Source: an uncultured Pseudomonadota bacterium (GTDB lineage: Bacteria; Pseudomonadota; Gammaproteobacteria; Steroidobacterales; Steroidobacteraceae). From it: a stretch of DNA of 38,801 nucleotides. The notes beneath the pieces were generated by a model. It did no database searches and was not told where the DNA came from. It saw only the letters and a list, made by a program, of their open reading frames with translations. Position numbers and translations under genes: made by a program. Shown here piece after piece: positions 31,703-38,801 of the stretch; the first letter of the stretch is position 1, and each line of letters opens with the position of its first letter. Where the stretch lies: contig CALGVD010000073.1 in NCBI GenBank assembly GCA_937920275.1, positions 1-38,801 on the forward strand, in the 5' to 3' direction.

Positions 31703-32464
31703 CTACTTGAGCGTCGCCGTCAGCGAGCTCCGGTCCCAGTTCGCGGAGGCATCTCGCATCACGCCCGTGAGCTGCGTGAGCACGAACTGCTTCTCCACGA
31801 TGTGCAGCAGCGTGCCGATCGAGGCCCGGGCATCCACGAACGCGAAGCGTGCGCCGAAGGAGTAGGTGCCGCGCGTCACGTACTCGTGGCCCGCGGCGGC
31901 CTCTGCGGCCAGAGCCGCATCCAGGTTCTCCACCATCAAAGATGGCAGCAGCGTCCCGACGCCCGCTTCGCGCCAAGGGCTCGCCGTGTCGTCGTGCAGT
32001 TCGACGAGTTCCAGCAGCACCTCGCCCGCGTAGCCCGTCGCGACCGATATCGACGGTGCTGCGTCGCTGCCGCGATGCTGGTAATCCTTGAAGGCGAGGG
32101 CGGGAAAGGTGAAGAAGGGCCCTGCGCCGGTCGCACGCGCCCAGGAGTGCATCGCCGACCCGAGCGACGGGACGACCTGCACCAGGCGCTGCAGACTGGC
32201 GCGCATTTCGGTGACGGTCGCCGCTGCGACCGCTTCGCCGATCTCGCCGATGACCTCGCCGACCTTGTAGGTGGTGCTGGCCACACCCGTCTGCCGGAGC
32301 ACGCCCGCTGCAGGCGATTCGACGTCCATGGTCGACTTCTCGAGTTCGAGCGTGTAGAGCGGTTCACCTTCGGCGACGGTGGCGCCGTCCGCGACCAGCC
32401 ATGCTACGAGGGTGCCCTCACGCATGGACACAGCCGCCTTCGGGATACGCAGGGTGGTCGGCAT
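31703..32464 (-). CDS. Lipoyl domain fused to a VOC/glyoxalase-like domain (no E2 acyltransferase core)
   Basis: The 253-residue product starts with a complete biotinyl/lipoyl domain (1-80) with the lipoylation site Lys43 in LELEKSTMDVESPAAG. The remainder (about 86-235) resembles a VOC/glyoxalase fold: GPFFTFPALAFKDYQHRG, SVATGYAGEVLLELVELHDD, SPWREAG, ENLDAALAAEAAAGHEYV, RFAFVDARASIGTLLHIVE. The usual VOC metal ligands (His in the first strand, His before the ENLD helix, Glu near the end) do not appear to be kept. There is no E1/E3-binding domain and no HxxxDG catalytic core of E2. It lies 13 bases downstream of the E1 fusion gene. By analogy with AcoC-type proteins (lipoyl plus alpha/beta-hydrolase), it is likely the swinging-arm partner of that E1, with an atypical acceptor domain. 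Confidence 0.75.
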   Translation of the reverse strand: MPTTLRIPKAAVSMREGTLVAWLVADGATVAEGEPLYTLELEKSTMDVESPAAGVLRQTGVASTTYKVGEVIGEIGEAVAAATVTEMRASLQRLVQVVPSLGSAMHSWARATGAGPFFTFPALAFKDYQHRGSDAAPSISVATGYAGEVLLELVELHDDTASPWREAGVGTLLPSLMVENLDAALAAEAAAGHEYVTRGTYSFGARFAFVDARASIGTLLHIVEKQFVLTQLTGVMRDASANWDRSSLTATLK

Positions 32465-32477
32465 CTGCGTCTCGGTC

Positions 32478-34505
32478 TCAACGCTTCAGCATCGCGCGCG
32501 CGGCGTCGACCACACGGCCCGCCTGCGGGAAGTGCAGGTTCTCGAGCCCCGCAGTGAATGGCACCGGCGTATAACGCGCGCCCACGCGCGCCACCGGCGC
32601 CGCAAGCTGCCCGTGCAGGCGCGTGTGGATGATGCTGGCGATCTCGCCGCCGAAACCGCCGAACTCGGTGGCCGCATGCAGGACGATGGCTCGCTTGGTA
32701 CGGCCGACGCTCTCGAGGATGGCCGACACGTCGAGCGGGACCACGGTGCGCAGGTCGAGCACCTCCGCGTCGACGCCTTCCTTGGACAGCGTCTCGGCGG
32801 CAGCCAGCGCCTCGCCCACCGTCCAGCCGTAGGTGATGATGGTCACGTCCTTGCCATGGCGTTTGATGTCGGCTTGGCCGAGCGGGATCCGGTAGTCGCC
32901 CTCGGGCACGGGGCCCGGCGCGAAGTAGGCGCGCATCGACTCGAAGAACACCACCGGATCCGGGTCATGGATCGCCGACAGCAGCAGACCCTTCGCCTCC
33001 GCCGGCGTGCTGGGATAGACGACCTTGATGCCCGGCATGTGCGCAAGCCAAGCCTCGAGCGACTGTGAGTGCTGCGCGCCGAAGCTGCCGACGAAGCCTG
33101 CTGTGAGCGTGCGGATGACGAGCGGTACGCTGGTCTTGCCGCCCGACATGTAGCGCAGCTTGGCGGCGTGGTTGCCCACCTGGTCCATGCAGACCATCAG
33201 GAAGTCGTTGATCATGATCTCTGCGACCGGCTTCATGCCGGCCATCGCCGCACCGATGGCCGCGCCCACGATCGCCTGCTCGGCGATCGGCGTCGGACGC
33301 ACACGGTCGCGGCCGAACGTCGTGGAGAGCCCGTAGGTGGTCTTCACCACGCCGCCCGCCGGATCTGCGATGTCTTCGCCGAGCAGGAACACATCCTTGT
33401 CGGACTCGAGCGCGATGGCCAGCGCCTCGTTGACCGCCTGACCGAAGGTCATCATGCGATCCGACTTGGGCTGGTACTGGACCGCGGCCTTGGGCTGCGC
33501 GGTCGCGATCACCTGGTCGGGGATCAGCGTCTGGTCGGCGAACACGTCGGTGTAGAGCTCGCTGTCGGCGGGTGCCGGTGCCTTACGCGCGTACTCGCTC
33601 GCCGCATCGACCTCATGACGGGTCGCGGTTTCGATCTCCTTGAGCGACGAATCGGTCGCGATGCCGTCATCGATCAGTCGCTGGCGGAAGCGGGCTACCG
33701 GGGCGACCGCCTTGGCGGTGGCGAGCGCGGCGGCATCCATGTGTCCCTCATCGCTGCCGAACGAGTGGCCCTGCAGTCGATGGCAGACGGCTTCGATGAG
33801 CGTCGGACCCTGGCCCGAACGCGCGCGGGCGACGGCGGACTTGGCGACCTCATGCACGGCGACCGGGTCGGTGCCGTCGACGCGCACGCCGGCCATCTCA
33901 TAGGCTGCGGCGCGCTTCGAGAAATCCTTGGTGAGGGTGTATTCGTCGAGTGCGGTGTACTCAGCGTACTGATTGTTCTGGCAGACGAAGATGACCGGTA
34001 GCTTCCACACGGCCGCGAGGTTCAGCGCCTCGTGGAACGCGCCGATGCTGGTCGCGCCGTCTCCGAAGTTGCAGATGCAGACGCGGTCGGTGCCGCGCAA
34101 CTGTTCAGCGAGTGCGAGACCGTTGGCGATGGGCAGCCCCGCTCCCACGATGCCCGTGGTGAGCATGAGGCCCGAGGTAGGGTCCGACAGATGCATCGGC
34201 CCGCCCTTGCCTTTGCAGGTGCCCGACATCTTGCCGTAGAGCTCAGCGAAGATGGCGTCGAGCGGCGTGCCCTTCGCTACGATGTCGTGGATGCCGCGGT
34301 AGGTGGTGGCCACGAAATCGTCGGGACGCAGCGCAGCACTGATGCCGGCGGAGATCGCCTCCTGGCCGCCGACCGGGTAGTACTGGAACATGATCTCGCC
34401 CGCGCTGAGTCCGCGGGTGACCGCCTTGTCACTCTCGTTGATGCGCACCATGGTGCGGTAGAGAGCGAGCATGGCTGCGTTGGTGAGGGCGGTGGCCGTG
34501 GTCAT
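32478..34505 (-). CDS. Fused E1 alpha-beta subunit of a thiamine-dependent 2-oxoacid/acetoin-dehydrogenase-type complex
   Basis: The 675-residue product joins an E1 alpha-like half (about 1-325) and an E1 beta-like half (about 345-675). The alpha half has YYPVGGQEAISAGISAALRP, the TPP motif GDG (148-150)...NN (177-178) and HRLQGHSFGSDEG with the phosphorylation-loop-type His247-Ser248. The beta half has LLGEDIADPAGGVVKTT, the TPP-contact Glu409 in PIAEQAIVG, His479 in GAQHSQSLEAW and the C-terminal DLRTVVPLD. Both halves keep their expected catalytic elements, so decarboxylation of a 2-oxo or 2-hydroxyketone substrate is plausible. The alpha half most resembles acetoin dehydrogenase AcoA-type enzymes, but the substrate is unknown. 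GGAG lies 8 bases before the ATG. It is followed by the lipoyl-VOC gene; E3 is not in the window. Confidence 0.88.
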   Translation of the reverse strand: MTTATALTNAAMLALYRTMVRINESDKAVTRGLSAGEIMFQYYPVGGQEAISAGISAALRPDDFVATTYRGIHDIVAKGTPLDAIFAELYGKMSGTCKGKGGPMHLSDPTSGLMLTTGIVGAGLPIANGLALAEQLRGTDRVCICNFGDGATSIGAFHEALNLAAVWKLPVIFVCQNNQYAEYTALDEYTLTKDFSKRAAAYEMAGVRVDGTDPVAVHEVAKSAVARARSGQGPTLIEAVCHRLQGHSFGSDEGHMDAAALATAKAVAPVARFRQRLIDDGIATDSSLKEIETATRHEVDAASEYARKAPAPADSELYTDVFADQTLIPDQVIATAQPKAAVQYQPKSDRMMTFGQAVNEALAIALESDKDVFLLGEDIADPAGGVVKTTYGLSTTFGRDRVRPTPIAEQAIVGAAIGAAMAGMKPVAEIMINDFLMVCMDQVGNHAAKLRYMSGGKTSVPLVIRTLTAGFVGSFGAQHSQSLEAWLAHMPGIKVVYPSTPAEAKGLLLSAIHDPDPVVFFESMRAYFAPGPVPEGDYRIPLGQADIKRHGKDVTIITYGWTVGEALAAAETLSKEGVDAEVLDLRTVVPLDVSAILESVGRTKRAIVLHAATEFGGFGGEIASIIHTRLHGQLAAPVARVGARYTPVPFTAGLENLHFPQAGRVVDAARAMLKR

Positions 34506-34554
34506 GGTGCTTACTCCGGATCGTTTATTCAGCGCCGGCCGCAGCCGGTCAGTG

Positions 34555-34583
34555 ATTTGAGTTTAAAGTCTGTGCAAGGACAA
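34555..34583 (-). promoter_or_regulatory. Candidate promoter for the E1-fusion operon
   Basis: On the minus strand TTGTCC (34578-34583) and TCAAAT (34555-34560) are separated by 17 bases; each matches consensus at 4 of 6 positions. Such a weak promoter would suit activator control. An operator-like palindrome lies 9 bases upstream of the -35. The leader of about 45 bases contains a CCGGC/GCCGG hairpin. Confidence 0.35.
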
Positions 34584-34592
34584 AAATCGGCG

Positions 34593-34608
34593 TTTCACGT
34601 ATGTGGAC
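34593..34608. promoter_or_regulatory. Second IclR-type operator candidate upstream of the E1 operon
   Basis: TTTCAC-GTAT-GTGGAC has the same 6-4-6 layout as the perfect palindrome at the iclR promoter (GTTCAC-AAAC-GTGAAC) and matches it at 10 of 12 half-site positions. It sits at about -45 relative to the candidate E1 start, a usual activator position. Confidence 0.45.
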
Positions 34609-34640
34609 GGTGGTATGCGTGGTGGCCCGGCTGAGGTGCT

Positions 34641-35438
34641 TCATCCGCGTGCCGGTGCGACCAGGTGAGTGGTGATGGCCGAGCGGATCGCGCGGGCGAT
34701 GGTGCGCTCGTTGCGGCGGATCCGGTCGCTCAACCCGCCCACTCCGAGGACGAGGACATTGCCATCGCTGGCCGGGGGCAGGGCCATCGAGATGGCGCCC
34801 GTGTCGGGGAAGAGGCTCGCGAAGGTCACGGAATAGCCGGTACTGCGCACCTGCGATAGGCTCTCGAGCGTGCGGTCGATCGCTTGGCGGACGACCCGCG
34901 TGCGCGCCATGCCGCGCGCGGATTCCGCCAAACGTTCGACTTCGGCCGGTGGGCGTGTCGCGAGGAAGGCCGCGCCGACGCTGGTTCCGAATAGCGGCGC
35001 GACGGTACCCTCATCCATCTTGAGCGCGATGAAAAAACTGCCTGGCAGTACGCGGATGAATCGCATCGCCTGTCCGGCGCGCATCGAGAGCGTGACCGTC
35101 TCGCCGGTGACGTCGTGCACCTCTTGCAGCATCGAGGCGGCATCGCCCATACCGTACAGCGCCGCCGGGATCCACGCGCCGAGTGAGGTGACGCGTAGCG
35201 ACGGGAAATAATGCATGGTGTCCGGGTCGAAGGACAGGTAGCCGAGGTTGGTCAGGTACTTGAGCAGCACGTTGGTGCTCGATTTCGGGTAGTCGAGAAG
35301 ACGGCCGATCTCGGAGGCCGAAAGCGGCTTGCGCACATTGCCGAGCAGCTCGAGCACCTCTAGCACGCGGCCCGCCGACTTGACGGCGCCGCCAGCGATC
35401 GCGCTGCGGTCGTCCTCTTGCTGGGGCATCGAGGCCAT
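34641..35438 (-). CDS. IclR-family transcriptional regulator
   Basis: The 265-residue product has an N-terminal winged helix-turn-helix (about 18-80: SAGRVLEVLELLGNVRKPLSASEIGRLLDYPKSSTNVLLKYLTNLGYL and following) and a C-terminal IclR effector-binding (GAF-like) domain (about 95-260) with LPGSFFIALKMDEGTVAPLFGTSVGAAFLA. IclR regulators sense small metabolites and often control catabolic operons and themselves. It is divergent from the amidohydrolase gene and lies upstream, on the same strand, of the E1 fusion operon. GAGGAG precedes the ATG. Its own promoter carries a perfect palindrome in the spacer, which points to autorepression. The effector is unknown. Confidence 0.92.
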   Translation of the reverse strand: MASMPQQEDDRSAIAGGAVKSAGRVLEVLELLGNVRKPLSASEIGRLLDYPKSSTNVLLKYLTNLGYLSFDPDTMHYFPSLRVTSLGAWIPAALYGMGDAASMLQEVHDVTGETVTLSMRAGQAMRFIRVLPGSFFIALKMDEGTVAPLFGTSVGAAFLATRPPAEVERLAESARGMARTRVVRQAIDRTLESLSQVRSTGYSVTFASLFPDTGAISMALPPASDGNVLVLGVGGLSDRIRRNERTIARAIRSAITTHLVAPARG

Positions 35439-35471
35439 GGCGATCTCCTCATTACGGTGGGGTCAAGAGTT

Positions 35472-35500
35472 AATATAGGTTCACAAACGTGAACTGTAAA
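35472..35500 (-). promoter_or_regulatory. iclR promoter (TTTACA-17-TATATT)
   Basis: On the minus strand TTTACA (35495-35500) and TATATT (35472-35477), each matching consensus at 5 of 6 positions, have the ideal 17-base spacing. The start is expected near 35465, giving a leader of about 27 bases that contains the ribosome-binding site. The spacer is almost exactly the palindrome at 35479-35494. Confidence 0.7.
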
Positions 35501-35515
35501 TGCAAACCTGTGAAC
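35479..35515. promoter_or_regulatory. IclR-type operator: palindrome plus a third half-site
   Basis: GTTCACAAACGTGAAC (35479-35494) is a perfect 6-4-6 inverted repeat. A third GTGAAC lies at 35510-35515, 21 bases (two helical turns) after the second half-site in direct orientation. A palindrome plus one direct repeat is the layout known for the IclR-family regulators PcaU and PobR of Acinetobacter. The palindrome occupies the spacer of the iclR promoter; the third half-site points towards the amidohydrolase gene. Confidence 0.65.
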
Positions 35516-35536
35516 GATGGAGTAGGGTCAAATACT

Positions 35537-36451
35537 ATGAGCGGCGCCATTGATATCGTCTGCAATCTTTTCGATCGCACCGCAGTGCGCCTGGGGCAGA
35601 CCGGGCTCGACGACACCTTCAAAGCGCAGGTGCGCCTCGACCGGCGGTACTGGGGCGGCATGCCCGTCAGCCATTACCTTCGCAAGATGGACCGCGCGGG
35701 CATCGAGCGGTCGCTGTTGATCGCGGTCCGCGCGGGCGACATGAATGTGCGTGGCTCCTTCGAACTGCCGATGGACCGCATCGCCAAGGTCTGCAATCGT
35801 TGGCCTGACCGCTTCTCCGGTCTCGCCGGTGTCGATCCTTTCCGCGGCATGAAGGGGCTCGCCGACCTCACGCACGCGGTCCGCGACCTCGGCTTCGTCG
35901 GGGCGCATCTGTATCCGCACTGGTTCGGCCTCGCGCCCGATCATGCCAAGTACTACCCGTACTACGCCAAGTGCGCGGAACTCGGCGTGCCCATCATGAT
36001 GCAGGTCGGCCACAACCTCGTGTACTCGCGCGAGCGCCGGCTGCCGAGCGTCGGCCGTCCGATCACACTCGACCAGGTCGCTATCGATTTCCCAGAGCTC
36101 ACGCTCATCGGCATCCACATCGGCGTACCTTGGACCGACGAGATGATCTCGATGTGCTGGAAGCACGAGAATGTATTCACGGCGGGCGATGCCTACGCAC
36201 CGAAGCACTGGCCGGCGTCCTATGTGCAATACATGAACACCTACGGTCGACAGAAGGTGCTGTTCGGTACCGACTGGCCCGTCATCGACCCCGAGCGCGC
36301 CATGCGCGAGGTGAAGGAGCTCGGCCTACGACCTGAATCCGAGAGCTCATTGCTGCGCGACAACGCCCTTCGGGTCTTCAAGCTGCCCGGCTACAAAGCG
36401 CTGCTCGCGAAGGAAGCGCGCGCGATGATCGTGCGGAGCAAGGTCAAGTGA
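35537..36451 (+). CDS. Amidohydrolase-2 family protein lacking the HxH metal motif
   Basis: The 304-residue TIM-barrel protein belongs to the amidohydrolase-2 (ACMSD/resorcylate decarboxylase-like) family. It shows VGAHLYPHWFG, MQVGHNL (His159), LIGIHIGVPW (His194) and VLFGTDWPV (Asp246), which match the later metal-site positions. The first-strand motif, normally I-D-x-H-x-H, reads IDIVCN (5-10), so both early His ligands are Val8 and Asn10. Family members act as hydrolases or non-oxidative decarboxylases in aromatic catabolism; the activity here is uncertain. The ATG at 35537 keeps the first strand and has AGGG 9 bases upstream; an in-frame GTG at 35489 would start inside the operator. The stop overlaps the next gene (GTGA). 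Confidence 0.85.
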   Translation: MSGAIDIVCNLFDRTAVRLGQTGLDDTFKAQVRLDRRYWGGMPVSHYLRKMDRAGIERSLLIAVRAGDMNVRGSFELPMDRIAKVCNRWPDRFSGLAGVDPFRGMKGLADLTHAVRDLGFVGAHLYPHWFGLAPDHAKYYPYYAKCAELGVPIMMQVGHNLVYSRERRLPSVGRPITLDQVAIDFPELTLIGIHIGVPWTDEMISMCWKHENVFTAGDAYAPKHWPASYVQYMNTYGRQKVLFGTDWPVIDPERAMREVKELGLRPESESSLLRDNALRVFKLPGYKALLAKEARAMIVRSKVK

Positions 36452-38049
36452 GCGGCCTGTTCCGTCCGATGCGGATCTCTGATGGCTTGCATGCGGTGGG
36501 TCTGCGGGAGCCTGGACGGCCTGCGCTGCGCTGCGAGGGCAGGGAGTTCACCTACGGCGAATTGCACCAGCGCGTGCAGCGCCTTGCCGGAGCGGCGTTG
36601 CGTGAGATCGGCATCAAGCTCGGGGATCGTGTGGCGATGCTCGCGCCCAACTGCGCGGAGTACCCCGAGGTGCTCTGCGGTTTCAGCGACGCGGGCGGCA
36701 TCGTCGTCACGCTGAATCCGCGCAGCCCCGCGACAGAGATCGCGGCGGCATGCCGAGATTGCACGCCCTCGGTCATGGTGGTGCACCCTTCTTTGGAAAC
36801 GGTGGCGCGTGAGGCGATCGCGCTCGGTCTCGGCGATCGCATGGGCAGGCTGATCGTGCTCGGTCCCGCCTACGAACGCTGGATCGAAGGGCACGCGCCG
36901 GCCGCGGAAGCCGAACTGCCCCGTTTCGACGAGACGCATCCGTTCACTCTCGTTTACAGCTCGGGCACCACCGGCCAGCCGAAGGGCATCGTCATCTCGC
37001 ACCGGTCCCGGGCGTTGACCTTCCACGGAATGGCCATGGAGTATGGCTGCTACGGCCCAGACGACCGCTTCCTTGCGCTCGCGCCGATGTCCCACGGGGC
37101 CGGCTTTGCGTTCGCCATGTGCACGCTCTATTTCGGCGGCTTCGTCGAGATTGCTGTGCGCTTCGACCCCGCGCAGGTCCTGGAGCGCCTCGCAGATGGC
37201 GCGTTCACCGGTGTCTTCATGGTCCCGACGCATTTTCAGGCTATCTTCGCGCTGCCGTCCGAGACGCTTGCCCAGCGTAAGGGTACGGCACGCTCGTTGC
37301 GTACCATCATCTCCAACGCCGCTGCACTGCCGCAGGCGGTGAAGGAACGTATCGTCGAGTACTTCGGTGACGGCCTGCTCCATGAGACCTATGGATCCAC
37401 CGAGGCCGGCATCGTCACCAACATCAGGCCGCGGGACCAGCTGCGTACGCGCCAGTCGGTCGGCCGCGCCTTCGCACTCAACGAGATCCGGCTGCTCGCG
37501 CCAGACGGAAGCGAGGTGCCGGACGGTGAGGTGGGCGAACTTTTCTCGCGTTCGCCGTATCTCTTCGACGGCTACTGGAACCGACCGGAATGGACCGCCG
37601 AGTGCAGCCGAGACGGCGGTTGGGTCAGCGCCGGCGACCTCGCGCGCCGCGACGCCGAGGGTTTCCTGTACATCGTCGACCGCAGGAAGGACATGGTCGT
37701 CACCGGCGGGTTCAACGTCTATCCGCGCGAGGTGGAGATCGTGCTCGAGCAGCACCCCGCGGTGCGTGAGGCCTGTGTGGTCGGCGTCCCCGACGAGCAC
37801 TGGGGCGAGCGCGTGCGTGGTTTTGTGGTGCTCCGTGAGGCAGCCGAGGCCGGCCAGGTGCTCGCGGAGGACATCGCGTCCTTCAGCCGCGAGCGTCTCG
37901 CCCGCTACAAAGCGCCGCGCGAGATAGCGTTCATCGACGTCGTTCCGCGCAACATCGGCGGCAAGGTGCTGAAGCGGGAGTTGCGCGACGGCCACCATCT
38001 TTTTTTCGCTGTCCACAACCATGAACCAAAGGTTCAGCGGACTGCTTGA
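36448..38049 (+). CDS. AMP-forming acyl/aryl-CoA ligase (ANL superfamily)
   Basis: It activates a carboxylic acid with ATP to an acyl-AMP and then to a CoA thioester. The 533-residue product has A3 YSSGTTGQPKG, A5 YGSTEAG, A7 SAGDLA, A8 DRRKDMVVTGGFNVYPREVE and the catalytic A10 Lys506 in NIGGKVLK. All core motifs are intact. The tail after A10 is about 27 residues. The substrate is not readable from the sequence; the family includes fatty-acyl and aromatic-acid ligases. The GTG start at 36448 overlaps the amidohydrolase stop by 4 bases, so the two are translationally coupled and probably act in one pathway under the adjacent IclR regulator. Confidence 0.93.
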   Translation: MSGLFRPMRISDGLHAVGLREPGRPALRCEGREFTYGELHQRVQRLAGAALREIGIKLGDRVAMLAPNCAEYPEVLCGFSDAGGIVVTLNPRSPATEIAAACRDCTPSVMVVHPSLETVAREAIALGLGDRMGRLIVLGPAYERWIEGHAPAAEAELPRFDETHPFTLVYSSGTTGQPKGIVISHRSRALTFHGMAMEYGCYGPDDRFLALAPMSHGAGFAFAMCTLYFGGFVEIAVRFDPAQVLERLADGAFTGVFMVPTHFQAIFALPSETLAQRKGTARSLRTIISNAAALPQAVKERIVEYFGDGLLHETYGSTEAGIVTNIRPRDQLRTRQSVGRAFALNEIRLLAPDGSEVPDGEVGELFSRSPYLFDGYWNRPEWTAECSRDGGWVSAGDLARRDAEGFLYIVDRRKDMVVTGGFNVYPREVEIVLEQHPAVREACVVGVPDEHWGERVRGFVVLREAAEAGQVLAEDIASFSRERLARYKAPREIAFIDVVPRNIGGKVLKRELRDGHHLFFAVHNHEPKVQRTA

Positions 38050-38127
38050 CTTGGTGCGAGGGGTAGCAAGAGACTCCTCGTGAGGGATGTAGCACGCGGC
38101 CAACGCCGCATCTGGAGGGATCTGATC

Positions 38128-38801
38128 ATGGAACACCGCAAGATTTCCCGGCTCGTCGCCGCAACCGTCGCTTCGATCATCGCCTCCGGGCCAGCGCTGG
38201 CCGCTGAGACGGAGGTCCTCGAGGAGGTGGTCGTCACTGCCGAGAAGCGCTCCAGCACCGTGCAGGACACGCCGCTCTCGATCGCCGCCTTCTCCGGTGA
38301 TGAACTGGAGGCCGCGGGTATCGCGTCCACGGACGGGTTGTCCAACCTCACGCCGGGTCTCGTGATCCAGAAGGAGGTCATCGGCAAGGTGGTGATCCGC
38401 GGCGTCGGCACCGAGAACTTCTCGGTCGGCAGCGACCCCGGCGTCGCCATCCACCAGGACGGTGTCTATCTCGCCCGGTCTTCGGTTGCGGTGTTCGACT
38501 TCTTCGACACCGAGCGAGTCGAGGTGCTACGCGGGCCGCAGGGTACCCTCTACGGCCGTAACGCGACCGGCGGCGTGATCAACCTCATCTCGCGTAAACC
38601 CGAGGACGAGTTCGGCGGCTACGCCAAGCTCGACGTCGGCAATTACGGCAAGATGCGCGTCGAGGGTGCGCTGAACGCGCCGTTCAGCGATAGCGTGGCA
38701 GGTCGCCTGTCGGTGCTCTGGGCGCAGCGGGACGGCTACACCGAGAACAAGTTCGCGACCGCCAAAGCCCGCGATAACGATGAGCTCGACAACCAGGACC
38801 T
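38128..38801 (+). CDS. TonB-dependent outer-membrane receptor, N-terminal part (runs off the right edge)
   Basis: Only the first 224 residues are present. A signal peptide (about 1-26, ending GPALAAE) is followed by a TonB-box-like segment EEVVVTAEKR (32-41). The plug domain follows with VIRGVGTENF, DGVYLARS, DFFDTERVEVLRGPQGTLYGRNATGGVINLIS, and then the start of the barrel. This is the class of receptor common in Steroidobacterales and Sphingomonadales for import of siderophores, plant or aromatic compounds and steroids. GGAGG (38114-38118) 9 bases before the ATG supports the start. It lies 78 bases after the CoA ligase in the same direction, so it may import the substrate of this locus. 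Confidence 0.92.
   Translation, partial: MEHRKISRLVAATVASIIASGPALAAETEVLEEVVVTAEKRSSTVQDTPLSIAAFSGDELEAAGIASTDGLSNLTPGLVIQKEVIGKVVIRGVGTENFSVGSDPGVAIHQDGVYLARSSVAVFDFFDTERVEVLRGPQGTLYGRNATGGVINLISRKPEDEFGGYAKLDVGNYGKMRVEGALNAPFSDSVAGRLSVLWAQRDGYTENKFATAKARDNDELDNQD

Noticed and set aside
31703-32464. Calling the lipoyl protein an ordinary E2 (dihydrolipoamide acyltransferase)
   Set aside because: It is only 253 residues and has neither the subunit-binding domain nor an HxxxDG motif; the second domain reads as VOC-like.
35489-35536. GTG start 16 codons upstream for the amidohydrolase
   Set aside because: It lies within the operator half-site, has no ribosome-binding site, and would add a Cys/Lys-rich leader not seen in the family.

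Overview
The window is a high-GC stretch of a gammaproteobacterial chromosome. The organism looks like a relative of the Xanthomonadales/Steroidobacterales/Pseudomonas side rather than an enteric: it has smc with scpA/scpB instead of MukBEF, gyrA divergent from ubiG, and the order serC-pheA-aroA-cmk-rpsA-ihfB with an AroA of Pseudomonas type. The exact genus cannot be fixed from the sequence alone. No rRNA, tRNA, IS element, CRISPR array or integrase was seen, and no gap over 300 bases lacks a gene.

Bases 1-31,700 are mostly core genome. (i) A partial Lys/Ala/Pro-rich gene and queF face left. (ii) smc-zipA-ligA (chromosome organisation, division, DNA ligation) ends at paired hairpins facing a bolA-parvulin lipoprotein operon. 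(iii) yciO, trpS, scpA, scpB and an rluB-like gene run rightwards with 4-base overlaps. (iv) A left-facing ubiG / squalene-phytoene-synthase-like / yciK-type operon follows. (v) gyrA, serC, pheA, aroA, cmk, rpsA and ihfB run rightwards, with hairpin terminators after cmk and rpsA. (vi) A ComEA-like protein, galU, a convergent PlpD-type patatin autotransporter, an acyl-CoA dehydrogenase with a coupled membrane protein, ppa, and an internally duplicated small protein complete this part.

Bases 31,700-38,801 look like an accessory catabolic locus. An IclR-family regulator sits between a left-facing pair (a fused 2-oxoacid-dehydrogenase-type E1 alpha-beta protein and a small lipoyl-domain protein) and a right-facing set (an amidohydrolase-2 protein, an AMP-forming acyl-CoA ligase and a TonB-dependent receptor cut by the window edge). 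The lipoyl protein has no E2 acyltransferase core. Its lipoyl domain is joined to a VOC/glyoxalase-like domain whose usual metal ligands appear changed. An exact palindrome fills the 17-base spacer of the iclR promoter, a third half-site lies 21 bases further on, and a near-copy of the palindrome lies just upstream of a candidate E1 promoter. This is a good candidate for an undescribed, IclR-controlled thiamine/lipoate-dependent catabolic system; its substrate is unknown.

Other points of interest are an RluB-like protein lacking the catalytic Asp, a TrpRS with a Cys pattern like the iron-sulfur TrpRS, very short divergent promoter regions (queF/smc and bolA/yciO), and several genes whose -10-like hexamer sits 6-8 bases before the start codon, suggesting leaderless transcripts.
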